Notes under the pieces: model-generated
Databases searched by the model: none
The model's input: only the letters and a program-made list of their open reading frames with translations
What the model was told of the DNA's origin: nothing
Source of the DNA: Collimonas arenae
GTDB lineage: Bacteria; Pseudomonadota; Gammaproteobacteria; Burkholderiales; Burkholderiaceae_D
Assembly: GCF_000786695.1 (NCBI RefSeq)
Contig: NZ_CP009962.1
Span: 2,418,001 to 2,482,000 of the forward strand
Length of the DNA: 64,000 nucleotides
Direction of reading: 5' to 3'
Translations under genes and position numbers: made by a program
In this document: positions 7,183-16,369 of the stretch, in pieces
How positions within the stretch are numbered: the first letter of the stretch is position 1
How the letters are laid out: every line of letters starts with the position of its first letter

Positions 7183-8152
7183 GTTTGCGGGTGCTTTCGC
7201 GATGATCGGTTCCGCTTCCTATCAGGAACAATTTCATCGTCGCTGGAATCATCTGCTTGATCCCCATGTCCGCGCATTGGCATGGCTGCTGGATGCGCCG
7301 GACTTGCTTGATCCGCACGCAGTCCAATGGCAAGGTCAGATTGCCACTTATACAGATCCCGACCTGGCTTCTTGGTTGGGCGAACTGGATCAGGTGCCGC
7401 AAAAACTGCAGGGTTTGCATAGCTATATTGGCAGTCTGCCGTCTACTCGTCTCGGCCTGTATGCGGAAAAACTTCTGGCTTTTTATTTTGAGCAGCGACA
7501 GTTGCTTGTGGCGCACAGTGTCCAGGTCCGCGCCAGTAAAAACGATACGATAGGCGAGTTCGATTTCCTGTTGCGGCTGCATGGCGATCTGGTGCACTGG
7601 GAATTTGCAACCAAGTTCTATTTGCTGGAGTCCAGCGCCGGCAGTTTGCAGGCCGATGATTTCCTGGGGCCGAACCTGGCCGATTCGCTTGGCGCAAAAA
7701 TGCAAAAGATCTTGAAGCGCCAACTGGCGTTGTCGCAACACCCCGCAGCCCAGATTCATCTCACTGAGCCTGTCGTTTCGACGCAGGCGCTGGTGAAAGG
7801 TTGGCTGTTTTTTCTGGATCACCTGTATCCGGCTTCGGTTCTGGGAGTATCCGCCAGCGCCTGCCGCGGCTATTGGCGGTCGTTGTCAGCGCTGGCGCTG
7901 AACGAATCCGCGTTATATCAACTATTACCGCGCCAGCGCTGGCTGGCGCCGGCCAAGGTAACGCTGGCAGATGCGCTCACTGCGGCGCAAGCGCGGCAGG
8001 CGTTGTTGCAACATTTTGCGAGCGACGCCGCGCCGGTGCTGTTGGCGACATTGCAACTGGAAGGTGAGTATTGCCTGGAAACAGAACGCGGTTTTATCGT
8101 GCCGGATGACTGGGCCGGGCGGGCCGTCGCTCAGCGTCATGCCAGTCGATAG
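7163..8152 (+). CDS. DUF1853 family protein
   Basis: 329 residues; a conserved protein of unknown function. Family features visible are the N-terminal HVRALAWLLDAPDLL, the stretch RLGLYAEKLLAFYFEQRQLLV, and GEFDFLLRLHGDLVHWEFATKFYL, whose acidic residues and Lys resemble a restriction-endonuclease-like core (E-D-E-x-K); this structural link is an inference. No signal peptide or membrane segment is visible. A start at 7202 (ATG inside the current frame) would avoid the 20-base overlap with the glycosylase gene and is equally possible. Probably the last gene of the tsaB operon. Confidence 0.85.
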   Translation: MPVSQNEFAGAFAMIGSASYQEQFHRRWNHLLDPHVRALAWLLDAPDLLDPHAVQWQGQIATYTDPDLASWLGELDQVPQKLQGLHSYIGSLPSTRLGLYAEKLLAFYFEQRQLLVAHSVQVRASKNDTIGEFDFLLRLHGDLVHWEFATKFYLLESSAGSLQADDFLGPNLADSLGAKMQKILKRQLALSQHPAAQIHLTEPVVSTQALVKGWLFFLDHLYPASVLGVSASACRGYWRSLSALALNESALYQLLPRQRWLAPAKVTLADALTAAQARQALLQHFASDAAPVLLATLQLEGEYCLETERGFIVPDDWAGRAVAQRHASR

Positions 8153-8207
8153 GCAGTTTGTGCCATCTCCAGATTACCCAAAACCAATAATTTCTTTTCA
8201 ATCAATA

Positions 8208-8276
8208 TTGTTCCCTACATAATGTGTTTGTAACAAAATATTTCAAAAAAACATTACAGCAATTGATAGGGAACAA
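8208..8276 (+). promoter_or_regulatory. Structured leader with inverted repeats masking the ribosome-binding site
   Basis: A perfect 10-bp inverted repeat, TTGTTCCCTA (8208-8217) and TAGGGAACAA (8267-8276), ends directly at the ATG of the outer-membrane protein. A second pair, TAATGT and ACATTA, is nested inside, and TTTGTAACAAA forms an inner hairpin. The right outer arm contains the only Shine-Dalgarno-like sequence (AGGGA, 5 bases before the ATG). If the RNA starts upstream of 8208, folding would pair the ribosome-binding site away, as in translational switches or thermosensors. An operator function at the DNA level is the alternative. Confidence 0.5.
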
Positions 8277-9095
8277 ATGAGGAAGTTAGCTATAGTCATC
8301 ACAGCACTGGCAGGTGTTTTTTTTTCGTCAGCCGCTCAGGCCGATGACATCATCTCGCGCTTTACCATCCGGGATCAGGGGCAATTTGCATTGGATGGTA
8401 GCCTGTCAGGCGGCCGCAGTACGTCGTCCAATACCAGTGTTTATGCGCCTGGGACTTCAATAGAGGAGCGTAGTTACACTAGCCAGGCATTTTTTAACGG
8501 TAATGTCGGCTTGGGTTACGGTTTTGAATTGTTTGCCGGTCTCCCCTATGTTTTACGCAATCGTACCGACGTGCATTACAGCTATGGGGAAGAGCGCGAA
8601 TCCAGCAGCTTTAATGGAGAAAAAGGGTTTAACGATGCAACATTCGGGTTGAAATATCGTGTGTTCAAGAGCGCCGACGGTAGTAACGAAGTATTGCTCC
8701 GGTTTTCCTTGCTGCGCCATAGTGGCTTCTCTGGATTCGTCGATAGCGAAGTAAGTTACCTGCATACATTCACACCGGCGATCAAGACGGTGCTGTCGGC
8801 AAGTTTTATGCGACGCCAGGGCGGTCCGAACAATACCGGTTATGGTGCTTACCTGATATGGCAGGCATCGCGGCAAATTGCCGTCGTACCGTTCATACGT
8901 GGCAATCGCTACGACGAGTACATGGGTGCTCCGAGTTTTAGCTCCGCAGGAGGTGGTGTAGAGTTGCGCTATACGCCAATCAAAAGCTGGAACATTACAC
9001 CCGGCCTGAGCGGAACTCATATAAACGCGCCCAATGGGTATTCTGGCTCGTGGAATGGTATTTCCGGTTCGCTAACAGTACAGAAAGAATTTTAA
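8277..9095 (+). CDS. Outer-membrane beta-barrel protein
   Basis: 272 residues. A clear signal peptide (MRKLAIVITALAGVFFSSAAQA, cleavage before DD) is followed by alternating polar/hydrophobic strands rich in Gly, Tyr and Ser and a terminal Phe (VQKEF), the usual signal for outer-membrane insertion. The pattern resembles the Phenol_MetA_deg/transporter-type small barrels, but no specific substrate can be read from the sequence. It stands alone, between the tsaB cluster and a bidirectional terminator, behind an AT-rich leader with inverted repeats. Confidence 0.75.
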   Translation: MRKLAIVITALAGVFFSSAAQADDIISRFTIRDQGQFALDGSLSGGRSTSSNTSVYAPGTSIEERSYTSQAFFNGNVGLGYGFELFAGLPYVLRNRTDVHYSYGEERESSSFNGEKGFNDATFGLKYRVFKSADGSNEVLLRFSLLRHSGFSGFVDSEVSYLHTFTPAIKTVLSASFMRRQGGPNNTGYGAYLIWQASRQIAVVPFIRGNRYDEYMGAPSFSSAGGGVELRYTPIKSWNITPGLSGTHINAPNGYSGSWNGISGSLTVQKEF

Positions 9096-9133
9096 CTGCC
9101 CGGTTTGCTTTAGCCGTAACAGAATTAGAGAAC

Positions 9134-9159
9134 AAAAAAGCGGGCAAGCCTGCTTTTTT
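9134..9159. terminator. Bidirectional terminator between outer-membrane protein gene and lplT
   Basis: Stem GCGGGC/GCCTGC (one G-T pair) flanked by six A on the left and six T on the right; it can terminate both the outer-membrane protein gene and the converging lplT transcript. Confidence 0.85.
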
Positions 9160-9183
9160 GTTGTCCGCATTTTCGTCACTTCG

Positions 9184-10446
9184 CTAGTGTTTGCTTTCAC
9201 CAATTAACGCCAGCGAATCATGCTCGCGCTGGTTGGCGGCATGCTTGCGCATGATCAGCAGCATGATGCCGGCGACAAACAGGCCAAACAGGAAAATCAC
9301 GACGTTCACGTTCAGGTCGATCTTGATCATCAGTGCGTACAGGACAAGCATGGTGAGAATAGACAGGTTTTCATTGAAATTTTGCACCGCGATCGAGTGG
9401 CCGGCACTCATTAATACGTGGCCGCGATGTTGCAACAGGGCATTCATCGGTACGACGAAATAACCGGACAGGGCGCCGATCAGGATCAGCAGCGGATAGG
9501 CGATCCAGACTGAATGCACCACGGTCATGGCCATTACGACTATGCCCATCGCTACGCCGACTGGCATCACTGTCAGAGATTTTTTCAAGGGAATCATGCG
9601 CGCTGCTGCTACGGCGCCTATAGCGACACCAAACGCCACCACGCCTTGCAGGATCGCGGCCTTGTCGAGCGGCATGCCAAGCGATTTCTCGGCCCATTTC
9701 AACACGATAAATTGCAGCGTTGCGCCCGCACCCCAGAATAAGGTGGTGACTGCCAGCGAAATCTGGCCGAGCTTGTCTTTCCACAGGATCGAGCAGCAAT
9801 TGGCGAAGTCGATGATCAGCTTGCTTGGCCTGTGCTGCTGATTGGGATAACGGGCGCCGGTATCGGGGATTTTAAGATTGAAGATCGTAGCGACCAGGTA
9901 CAGGAAGCCGATGACGGTCAGGGCCGCGTGAGTCGGGGTATTCAAGTGCCAGTCGATAACCGGTATATGCAGCTGCTGCAGGATCGAGGCAACGTGCGGG
10001 CTGATCAGGAAGCCACCGAGGACGGTGCCAAATATGATAGAGGCCATGGTCAAGCCTTCGATCCAGCCGTTGGCAGCAACCAGCTTTTCTGGCGGCAACA
10101 GTTCTGTGAGGATACCGTACTTGGCGGGGGAGTAGGCAGCTGCGCCGAAACCGACGATGCCGTAGGCAATCAAGGGATGGACGTCCGCGAACATCAGCAG
10201 GCAACCGAAAATCTTGACCATGTTGGTGATGAACATGACCCGGCTTTTTGGCATTGAGTCGGCAAAAGCGCCGACAAAAGCAGCTAAAAGCACGTAAAAC
10301 AAAACAAATACCAGCTTTAATAGTGGCGTCATCCAATCCGGCGAGGATATTTCTGCCAGTAAGGCGATTGCCGCTATGAATAGGGCGTTGTCGGCAAGCG
10401 AAGAAAAAAACTGCGCCGCCATGATGGTGTAAAAACCGCGATTCAT
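9184..10446 (-). CDS. lplT: Lysophospholipid transporter LplT (MFS)
   Basis: 420 residues from the start at 10446, about 12 hydrophobic segments. It is a major-facilitator flippase that moves lysophospholipids across the inner membrane for re-acylation. The N-terminus RGFYTIMAAQFFSSLADNALF and the loop YSPAKYGILTELLPPEKLVAANGW are characteristic of LplT. The frame continues upstream to 10632 but that extension is hydrophilic and unlike the family; an ATG at 10452 two codons earlier is equally plausible. No acyltransferase (Aas) domain is fused or adjacent. Divergent from alr, an order common in Betaproteobacteria. Confidence 0.9.
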   Translation of the reverse strand: MNRGFYTIMAAQFFSSLADNALFIAAIALLAEISSPDWMTPLLKLVFVLFYVLLAAFVGAFADSMPKSRVMFITNMVKIFGCLLMFADVHPLIAYGIVGFGAAAYSPAKYGILTELLPPEKLVAANGWIEGLTMASIIFGTVLGGFLISPHVASILQQLHIPVIDWHLNTPTHAALTVIGFLYLVATIFNLKIPDTGARYPNQQHRPSKLIIDFANCCSILWKDKLGQISLAVTTLFWGAGATLQFIVLKWAEKSLGMPLDKAAILQGVVAFGVAIGAVAAARMIPLKKSLTVMPVGVAMGIVVMAMTVVHSVWIAYPLLILIGALSGYFVVPMNALLQHRGHVLMSAGHSIAVQNFNENLSILTMLVLYALMIKIDLNVNVVIFLFGLFVAGIMLLIMRKHAANQREHDSLALIGESKH

Positions 10447-10634
10447 CCGCATCCCAGAATGTAACAATGTGTCCCCGGCCTGCTTTATACCATGAAAATA
10501 TGACCGATCCGTGATTATGAGAGATGCAAAAGATAAAACGTTCAGTGAAATTATTGGAGAATTGCCAATCCTTTGCGATCGTTGCATCCGGTAAAATAGA
10601 CGACTCTTAGAACCCTCGCAAACACCGTCCATAC

Positions 10635-11711
10635 ATGCCCAGACCCCTCGTTGCTTCCATAGAAATTTCTGCGCTGCAGCACAATCTGCGTATTGCCAAA
10701 TCGCATGCCCCGAACGCGAAAATCTGGGCGGTGGTCAAGGCAAATGCTTATGGTCATGGCTTGGAGAGAGGGATGCGCGGTTTTGCAGAAGCCGACGGAC
10801 TGGCTTTGATCGAGCCTGAAAATGCACTGCGCTTGCGCGAGCTTGGATGGCAAAAACCGATTCTGCTATTGGAAGGCATCTTCGATGCGGCTGATTTGGC
10901 GACGGCAATGCAGGCGGGCTTGGATTTCGCCGTGCATTCACCGGAACAGATCCTGCTGCTGGAACGTGCGGCCTTGTCAGGGCCGGTGGATGTACATCTG
11001 AAAATGAATAGCGGCATGAACCGGCTCGGTTTCAAGGCTGAAGTCTACCGCGCGGCGTATCAGCGGTTGCGGGCGATTGCCGGGGTGCGCAAGATCACCC
11101 TGATGACCCATTTTGCCAACGCCGATGATCCCCTCAATCCAGGTTTGCCATTGCAGCAACAAGTGCAACAGTTCGAGCAGGGTGCGATGGGCCTCGACGA
11201 AGAGCGCAGCATTGCCAATTCCGCCGCCGATTTGATGCATCCTGAATTGAAGTCGGATTGGGTACGGCCCGGCATCATGTTGTATGGCGCAACGCCTGGC
11301 GGCGCCAGCGCCGAACAATTCGGGCTGAAACCGGCCATGACGCTCAGTAGCCAGATCATAGGCGTCCAGCGCATCGGTGCGGGTGAGGCAATCGGTTATG
11401 GCAGCCGTTTTGTTGCCGCCGCGCCGATGATTGTCGGGACAGTTGCCTGCGGCTACGCTGATGGCTATCCGCGCCACGCGCCGAACGGTACGCCGGTGCT
11501 GGTCAATGGCGTGCGCACGGTTACCGTCGGTCGGGTATCGATGGACATGTTTTCGGTTGACCTGACCAATGTACCCGGCGCCGCAGTCGGCAGCGCCGTC
11601 ACCTTATGGGGTCACGGCTTGCCGATCGATGAGGTGGCGCATGCCGCCGGCACCATTGGCTATGAGTTGATGTGCGCTCTGGCTTCACGGGTTAAAGTGG
11701 TGGAGTCGTAA
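10635..11711 (+). CDS. alr: Alanine racemase
   Basis: 358 residues, PLP-dependent fold-type III enzyme that makes D-alanine for peptidoglycan. The PLP lysine is K35 in VVKANAYGHG. The second catalytic residue is Y255 in EAIGYGSRF. Other family motifs are MNSGMNRLGF, MTHFANAD and VGRVSMDM. Length is normal. Upstream, GGTAAAATA around 10590-10598 contains a -10-like TAAAAT similar to those of the thioredoxin-like gene and tsaB, about 38 bases before the ATG. Either Alr or the catabolic DadX is possible by sequence; the radA neighbourhood favours the biosynthetic enzyme. Confidence 0.95.
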   Translation: MPRPLVASIEISALQHNLRIAKSHAPNAKIWAVVKANAYGHGLERGMRGFAEADGLALIEPENALRLRELGWQKPILLLEGIFDAADLATAMQAGLDFAVHSPEQILLLERAALSGPVDVHLKMNSGMNRLGFKAEVYRAAYQRLRAIAGVRKITLMTHFANADDPLNPGLPLQQQVQQFEQGAMGLDEERSIANSAADLMHPELKSDWVRPGIMLYGATPGGASAEQFGLKPAMTLSSQIIGVQRIGAGEAIGYGSRFVAAAPMIVGTVACGYADGYPRHAPNGTPVLVNGVRTVTVGRVSMDMFSVDLTNVPGAAVGSAVTLWGHGLPIDEVAHAAGTIGYELMCALASRVKVVES

Positions 11712-11812
11712 AAATCGCAAGATAGCAGCGGACACTGAAAGTAAGGGGGATGGCAGGAATTTTCCTGTGTCTTCCGTGGACAAAACAGTTATTTACAGAA
11801 TTGCAGAATTGA

Positions 11813-13183
11813 ATGGCCAAAGCTAAAACCAATTACACCTGTACCGAATGTGGCGGCGTCGCCAATAAATGGACCGGCCAGTGCCCGTCGTGCGGGCAAT
11901 GGAACACCTTGGTGGAAACCATTGTAGAGGCTGTTGGCAACCGTTTTTCAAATCAGCATCAGGGCCTGGCGCAAGCCGCGCCGGTAATGACGTTGGCCGA
12001 TATTGACGCCATTGACGTGCCGCGTTTCGGCACCGGCATCGAGGAGTTCGACCGGGTGCTGGGTGGCGGTTTGGTTGCTGGCGGCGTGGTGTTGATCGGC
12101 GGCGATCCGGGGATCGGTAAGTCGACCTTGCTATTGCAGGCGCTGGCGAATCTGTCGAAGATCAAAAAAGTCCTGTATGTCAGCGGTGAAGAGTCGGGTG
12201 CGCAAATCGCATTGCGCGCCAAGCGACTGGTGGTGGATGCCAGGGATCTCAAGTTCCAGGCTGAAATCCAGCTTGAAAAAATCATCAACACGCTGGTGGA
12301 TCACAAGCCGGACGTGGCGGTCATCGATTCAATCCAGACGGTCTATTCCGATGCGCTCAGTTCGGCCCCTGGATCGGTAGCGCAGGTGCGTGAATGTGCG
12401 GCGCAGCTGACGCGTATCGCGAAGCAATCCGGCATTACTATCATCATGGTCGGCCACGTCACCAAAGAGGGCGCGCTGGCCGGTCCGCGCGTGCTGGAAC
12501 ATATCGTCGATACCGTGTTGTACTTCGAAGGCGATACCCACTCCAGTTTCCGCCTTGTACGAGCGATCAAGAACCGTTTTGGCGCAGTCAATGAACTCGG
12601 CGTTTTCGCGATGACTGAAAAAGGCTTGAAAGGCGTATCCAATCCTTCCGCTTTGTTTCTGTCGCAGCACGATAACCAGGTGCCGGGTTCTTGCGTGATG
12701 GTGACGCAAGAGGGAACACGTCCTTTGCTGGTTGAGATTCAAGCCTTGGTCGACGCCTCGCACGTGCCGAACGCGCGCCGCTTGTCAGTCGGTTTGGAGC
12801 AGAACCGTTTGGCGATGTTGCTGGCGGTGCTGCATCGCCATGCAGGCATCGCAGCGTTTGATCAAGACGTATTCATAAACGCGGTGGGGGGCGTCAAGAT
12901 CACCGAACCGGCCGCCGATCTGGCAGTGTTGCTGGCGATTAATTCGTCGATGCGCAACCGGCCGTTGCCGCGTGGACTGGTGGTGTTTGGCGAAGTCGGC
13001 CTGGCCGGAGAAATCCGCCCTGCGCCGCGCGGCCAGGAGCGCTTGCGGGAAGCGGCCAAGCTGGGATTTTCGATCGCCATGATCCCGAAATCGAATGCCC
13101 CGAAACAAGATATTGAAGGTTTGAAAGTGATCTCGGTGGAACGCATCGATGACGCTTTGAGCAAAATACGCGACGCTGAATAA
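11813..13183 (+). CDS. radA: DNA repair protein RadA
   Basis: 456 residues. RadA is a RecA-like ATPase that drives branch migration in recombination. It has an N-terminal zinc finger with C10, C13, C24 and C27 (CTEC...CPSC), Walker A GGDPGIGKS at 96-104, the RadA-specific KNRFG motif at 253-257, and a C-terminal Lon-protease-like domain (LPRGLVVFGEVGLAGEIRP). Full length. The start has no obvious ribosome-binding site. It follows alr on the same strand with a 101-base gap. Confidence 0.96.
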   Translation: MAKAKTNYTCTECGGVANKWTGQCPSCGQWNTLVETIVEAVGNRFSNQHQGLAQAAPVMTLADIDAIDVPRFGTGIEEFDRVLGGGLVAGGVVLIGGDPGIGKSTLLLQALANLSKIKKVLYVSGEESGAQIALRAKRLVVDARDLKFQAEIQLEKIINTLVDHKPDVAVIDSIQTVYSDALSSAPGSVAQVRECAAQLTRIAKQSGITIIMVGHVTKEGALAGPRVLEHIVDTVLYFEGDTHSSFRLVRAIKNRFGAVNELGVFAMTEKGLKGVSNPSALFLSQHDNQVPGSCVMVTQEGTRPLLVEIQALVDASHVPNARRLSVGLEQNRLAMLLAVLHRHAGIAAFDQDVFINAVGGVKITEPAADLAVLLAINSSMRNRPLPRGLVVFGEVGLAGEIRPAPRGQERLREAAKLGFSIAMIPKSNAPKQDIEGLKVISVERIDDALSKIRDAE

Positions 13184-13292
13184 TGAGCAAGATCGTTTGA
13201 TTGAAGGCATGATGAGAGAAGTTTTGCCCGCGTAAAGTGCGGACAAAGTACGGACACGATTCAGCATCCATCAAGATAACCAAGGACAGAAC

Positions 13293-14399
13293 ATGAAAAC
13301 CAAAGCAGCCATTGCATGGAAAGCCGGTCAGCCACTGACTATCGAAGAAGTCGAGCTGGGTGGCCCGCGCGCCGGTGAGGTGCTGGTGGAGATCAAGGCC
13401 ACCGGGATTTGCCACACCGATTACTACACCTTGTCCGGCGCCGATCCGGAAGGCATCTTCCCGTCTATCCTGGGCCACGAAGGCGCCGGCGTGGTGGTGG
13501 ATGTCGGTCCCGACGTCAAGAGTCTGAAAAAGAACGATCACGTGATTCCGCTCTACACGCCGGAATGCCGTCAGTGCAAATTCTGCCTGTCGCAAAAAAC
13601 CAATCTGTGCCAGTCGATCCGTTCGACCCAGGGCCGTGGCTTGATGCCAGACGCCACCAGCCGTTTCTCGATCGACGGCAAGCCGATTTTCCATTACATG
13701 GGAACGTCAACGTTTTCCAACTACATCGTGGTACCGGAAATCGCGCTGGCCAAGATCCGTGAAGATGCGCCGTTCGACAAGGTTTGCTATATAGGTTGCG
13801 GCGTGACTACCGGCGTGGGTGCGGTGCTGTTCACCGCCAAGGTGGAAGCAGGCGCCAATGTGGTGGTGTTCGGCCTTGGCGGCATCGGCCTCAACGTGAT
13901 CCAGGCAGCACGCATGGTCGGCGCCGACAAGATCATCGGCGTCGATATCAATCCGGCGCGCGAAGCGATGGCGCGCAAGTTCGGCATGACCCATTTCATC
14001 AATGCCAAGGAAGAAAAAAACGTGGTCGATGCCATCATCGGCCTGACCGACGGCGGCGCCGATTACAGCTTCGAATGCATCGGCAACACCACCACCATGC
14101 GCCAGGCGCTGGAATGTTGCCACAAGGGCTGGGGCCAGTCGATCGTGATCGGGGTGGCCGCCGCCGGGCAGGAAATCAGCACCCGGCCGTTCCAGCTGGT
14201 GACGGGCCGTGTCTGGAAAGGCTCGGCGTTTGGCGGCGCCCGCGGCCGTACCGACGTGCCGAAAATCGTCGACTGGTACATGGACGGCAAGTTGAATATC
14301 GATGACCTGATTACGCACCGCTTGCCATTGGAGCGCATCAATGAAGGATTCGACCTGATGAAGAGTGGCGAATCGATCCGTTCGGTAGTGATTTATTAA
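13293..14399 (+). CDS. frmA: S-(hydroxymethyl)glutathione dehydrogenase / class III alcohol dehydrogenase
   Basis: 368 residues, zinc-dependent medium-chain dehydrogenase that oxidises S-hydroxymethylglutathione (formaldehyde plus glutathione) to S-formylglutathione with NAD+. Catalytic zinc ligands are C40, H62 and C169; structural zinc ligands are C92, C95, C98 and C106. The NAD-binding motif GLGGIG is at 194-199. An AGGA-containing site (CAAGGACAGAAC) precedes the ATG. One base separates it from fghA, the next enzyme of the same pathway, so the two form an operon for formaldehyde detoxification. No FrmR repressor gene is nearby. Confidence 0.95.
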   Translation: MKTKAAIAWKAGQPLTIEEVELGGPRAGEVLVEIKATGICHTDYYTLSGADPEGIFPSILGHEGAGVVVDVGPDVKSLKKNDHVIPLYTPECRQCKFCLSQKTNLCQSIRSTQGRGLMPDATSRFSIDGKPIFHYMGTSTFSNYIVVPEIALAKIREDAPFDKVCYIGCGVTTGVGAVLFTAKVEAGANVVVFGLGGIGLNVIQAARMVGADKIIGVDINPAREAMARKFGMTHFINAKEEKNVVDAIIGLTDGGADYSFECIGNTTTMRQALECCHKGWGQSIVIGVAAAGQEISTRPFQLVTGRVWKGSAFGGARGRTDVPKIVDWYMDGKLNIDDLITHRLPLERINEGFDLMKSGESIRSVVIY

Positions 14400-14400
14400 G

Positions 14401-15249
14401 ATGGAGCTGGTCAGCGAACATGCCTGCTTCGGCGGTACGCAGGGATTCTATCGGCACACTTCGGCGGAGATCGGCTTGCCGATGCGGTTTTCCGTGTTCC
14501 AGCCGCCGCAGGCCAGACTTGGTGCGGTGCCGGTACTGTTTTTCCTGGCCGGACTGACTTGCACCGAAGAGACCTTCATGGTCAAGGCCGGCGCGCAGCG
14601 GTATGCGGCGCAACACGGCATTATGCTTGTGACGCCGGATACCAGTCCGCGCGATACCGGGATCGAAGGTGTGGGCGATAGCTGGGATTTCGGCAATGGC
14701 GCCGGCTTCTACCTGGATGCAACGCAAGCGCCATGGGCGGCGCACTTCCGGATGTATTCGTACGTGTTGCATGAGCTGCGGCAAACGATAGTGCGAGAAT
14801 TCCCGGCGCGGGCGGACCGCATCGGCATTTTCGGCCATTCGATGGGTGGTCACGGCGCATTGGTGCTGGCGTTGCGCAATCCGGATGTATATCGTTCCGT
14901 GTCGGCGTTTGCGCCAATTACAGCGCCCAGTCTTTGTCCGTGGGGTCAAAAGGCATTCAACAACTATCTGGGAGCAGGTCAGGCCGGCTGGCGTGACTAC
15001 GATGCAACGCAACTGATGCTGGGTTTGTCCAAGCCGTTTCCACAAGAGATTCTGATTGACCAGGGCCTGGGGGACAAATTCCTGGCTGAACAGTTGTTGC
15101 CGGAGCAGTTTGAGGCGGCTTGCGCGCAGGCGGGGCAGCGCTTGACGCTGCGACGCCACGCGGCCTATGACCATGGTTATTATTTCATTTCGACCCTGAC
15201 CGAGGATCATCTGGCTTTTCACCATAAGATACTTTCTGCAGAATCATGA
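14401..15249 (+). CDS. fghA: S-formylglutathione hydrolase
   Basis: 282 residues, alpha/beta-hydrolase (esterase D family) that releases formate and glutathione from S-formylglutathione. The nucleophile is S147 in GHSMGG, the oxyanion region is FFLAGLTCTEETF, and the C-terminal catalytic His lies in YDHGYYFI. It directly follows frmA and ends just before a strong terminator, completing a two-gene detoxification operon. frmB and yeiG are alternative names for the same function. Confidence 0.95.
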   Translation: MELVSEHACFGGTQGFYRHTSAEIGLPMRFSVFQPPQARLGAVPVLFFLAGLTCTEETFMVKAGAQRYAAQHGIMLVTPDTSPRDTGIEGVGDSWDFGNGAGFYLDATQAPWAAHFRMYSYVLHELRQTIVREFPARADRIGIFGHSMGGHGALVLALRNPDVYRSVSAFAPITAPSLCPWGQKAFNNYLGAGQAGWRDYDATQLMLGLSKPFPQEILIDQGLGDKFLAEQLLPEQFEAACAQAGQRLTLRRHAAYDHGYYFISTLTEDHLAFHHKILSAES

Positions 15250-15255
15250 GTCGAA

Positions 15256-15287
15256 AAAAAACTCCGCCTGGTCGGGCGGAGTTTTCA
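15256..15287. terminator. Bidirectional terminator between fghA and the terC-type gene
   Basis: Stem AAAACTCCGCC/GGCGGAGTTTT with a short loop, A-rich on the left and T-rich on the right, suited to both converging genes. Confidence 0.88.
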
Positions 15288-15325
15288 AGACAGTCCTTCT
15301 TGATTTTTCAATCTTGCCTTCGATA

Positions 15326-16048
15326 TTACTCGGCGACCTTGGTATCGCCGCGTCGCTTTGAGGCCAGCCAGCCACCGCCCAACACAACCACAAAACCCAC
15401 TACGTAAGCAGCATAGTTGAGTCCTGGCAGGCTATCCCAGAATGCTCGCAGGACTGGCTCGGCAACGATCATGTGCATCGCGGTGTACACCAGGATCGCG
15501 GCGCCGATGAAGATCGTCAGCGGGAAGCGTTCGATCAGTTTCAGCGCAAGGGTCGAGCCCCAGACCATGATAGGCACTGAAATCAGCAGGCCGATAATCA
15601 CCAGCGCCATGCTGCCTTTGGCGGCGCCCGCCACACCCAGCACGTTGTCGATACCCATCACGGTATCTGCAATGATGATGGTTTTCAATGCTGCGACCAT
15701 GGTGGTCGCTTTCACGCCATGGGCTTCGCCGTCATCGGACTGGGTCAATAAGCGGTAGGCGATCCAGAGCAGGGCGAGACCGCCGACCAGCAGCAGGCCA
15801 GGCACCTTGAGTAGCCAGACCACGCCGATAGTCATCAGCACGCGGGCAATGACTGCGCCTCCGGTACCCCAGATAATGGCTTTGCGGCGCAGATGTTCAG
15901 GCAGGCTGCGCGCAGCCATCGCGATGACGATGGCGTTATCACCCGCCAGCACCAGATCGATAATGATAATTGCCAGCAGCGCGGTGAAGAATGAACCCAA
16001 CGTCCAGTCAGCCATGCCGAGCATTGAAAGTAATCCAGAAAAATCCAT
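15326..16048 (-). CDS. TerC-family integral membrane protein
   Basis: 240 residues from the ATG at 16048, which is preceded by GGAG 7 bases upstream; the longer frame to 16231 runs through the leader and is not coding. About seven hydrophobic segments, with the conserved acidic motifs LVLAGDNAIVIA near the first and DTVMGIDNVLGVAG near the middle, typical of TerC/Alx/YjbE proteins. Members of this family export manganese (known for several) or are linked to tellurite resistance. The candidate manganese riboswitch in its leader supports a role in Mn2+ efflux or metal loading of exported proteins. Confidence 0.88.
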   Translation of the reverse strand: MDFSGLLSMLGMADWTLGSFFTALLAIIIIDLVLAGDNAIVIAMAARSLPEHLRRKAIIWGTGGAVIARVLMTIGVVWLLKVPGLLLVGGLALLWIAYRLLTQSDDGEAHGVKATTMVAALKTIIIADTVMGIDNVLGVAGAAKGSMALVIIGLLISVPIMVWGSTLALKLIERFPLTIFIGAAILVYTAMHMIVAEPVLRAFWDSLPGLNYAAYVVGFVVVLGGGWLASKRRGDTKVAE

Positions 16049-16142
16049 AAAGTCTCCAACAGGGTTAGCGAATAACCTCAAGCATGGATAACAACAGGAG
16101 TGGCGAGGACTGCGACACTTTGCCTGCATGGTATCCATGCTG

Positions 16143-16226
16143 ACAAAGGTCTTGCTCAACAGCGTTGCTGCCAAGGTAACCGGGTGCAGGCAGTGTGCCT
16201 GTTCCGTGATGACGACTACCTTGCAA
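16143..16226 (-). promoter_or_regulatory. Candidate yybP-ykoY manganese riboswitch
   Basis: On the minus strand, upstream of the terC-type gene, the 3' part reads GAGCAAGACCTTTG, matching the conserved L3/P1 end of yybP-ykoY aptamers. The 5' part reads GCAAGGTAGTCGTC, whose AAGGT pairs with ACCTT to close the P1 helix. Between them are two GC-rich hairpins. A further stem GCATGG/CCATGC lies between the aptamer and the start codon and could form the expression platform. TerC-type genes are classic targets of this riboswitch. The 5' half diverges from the textbook GGGGAGUA, so confidence is moderate. Confidence 0.6.
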
Positions 16227-16369
16227 AACATTGGGGCGGCCGGTGAATGATATCCGTCAACCAGTGCAATGTTTAGGAGCTACTCCCCTTTGAGAGGGTG
16301 TTGCACGCCAGAAGCTGTGCAACGACCGCAAATTATATATCAATCCGTAGAGACGAAAGGATTTTTTGC

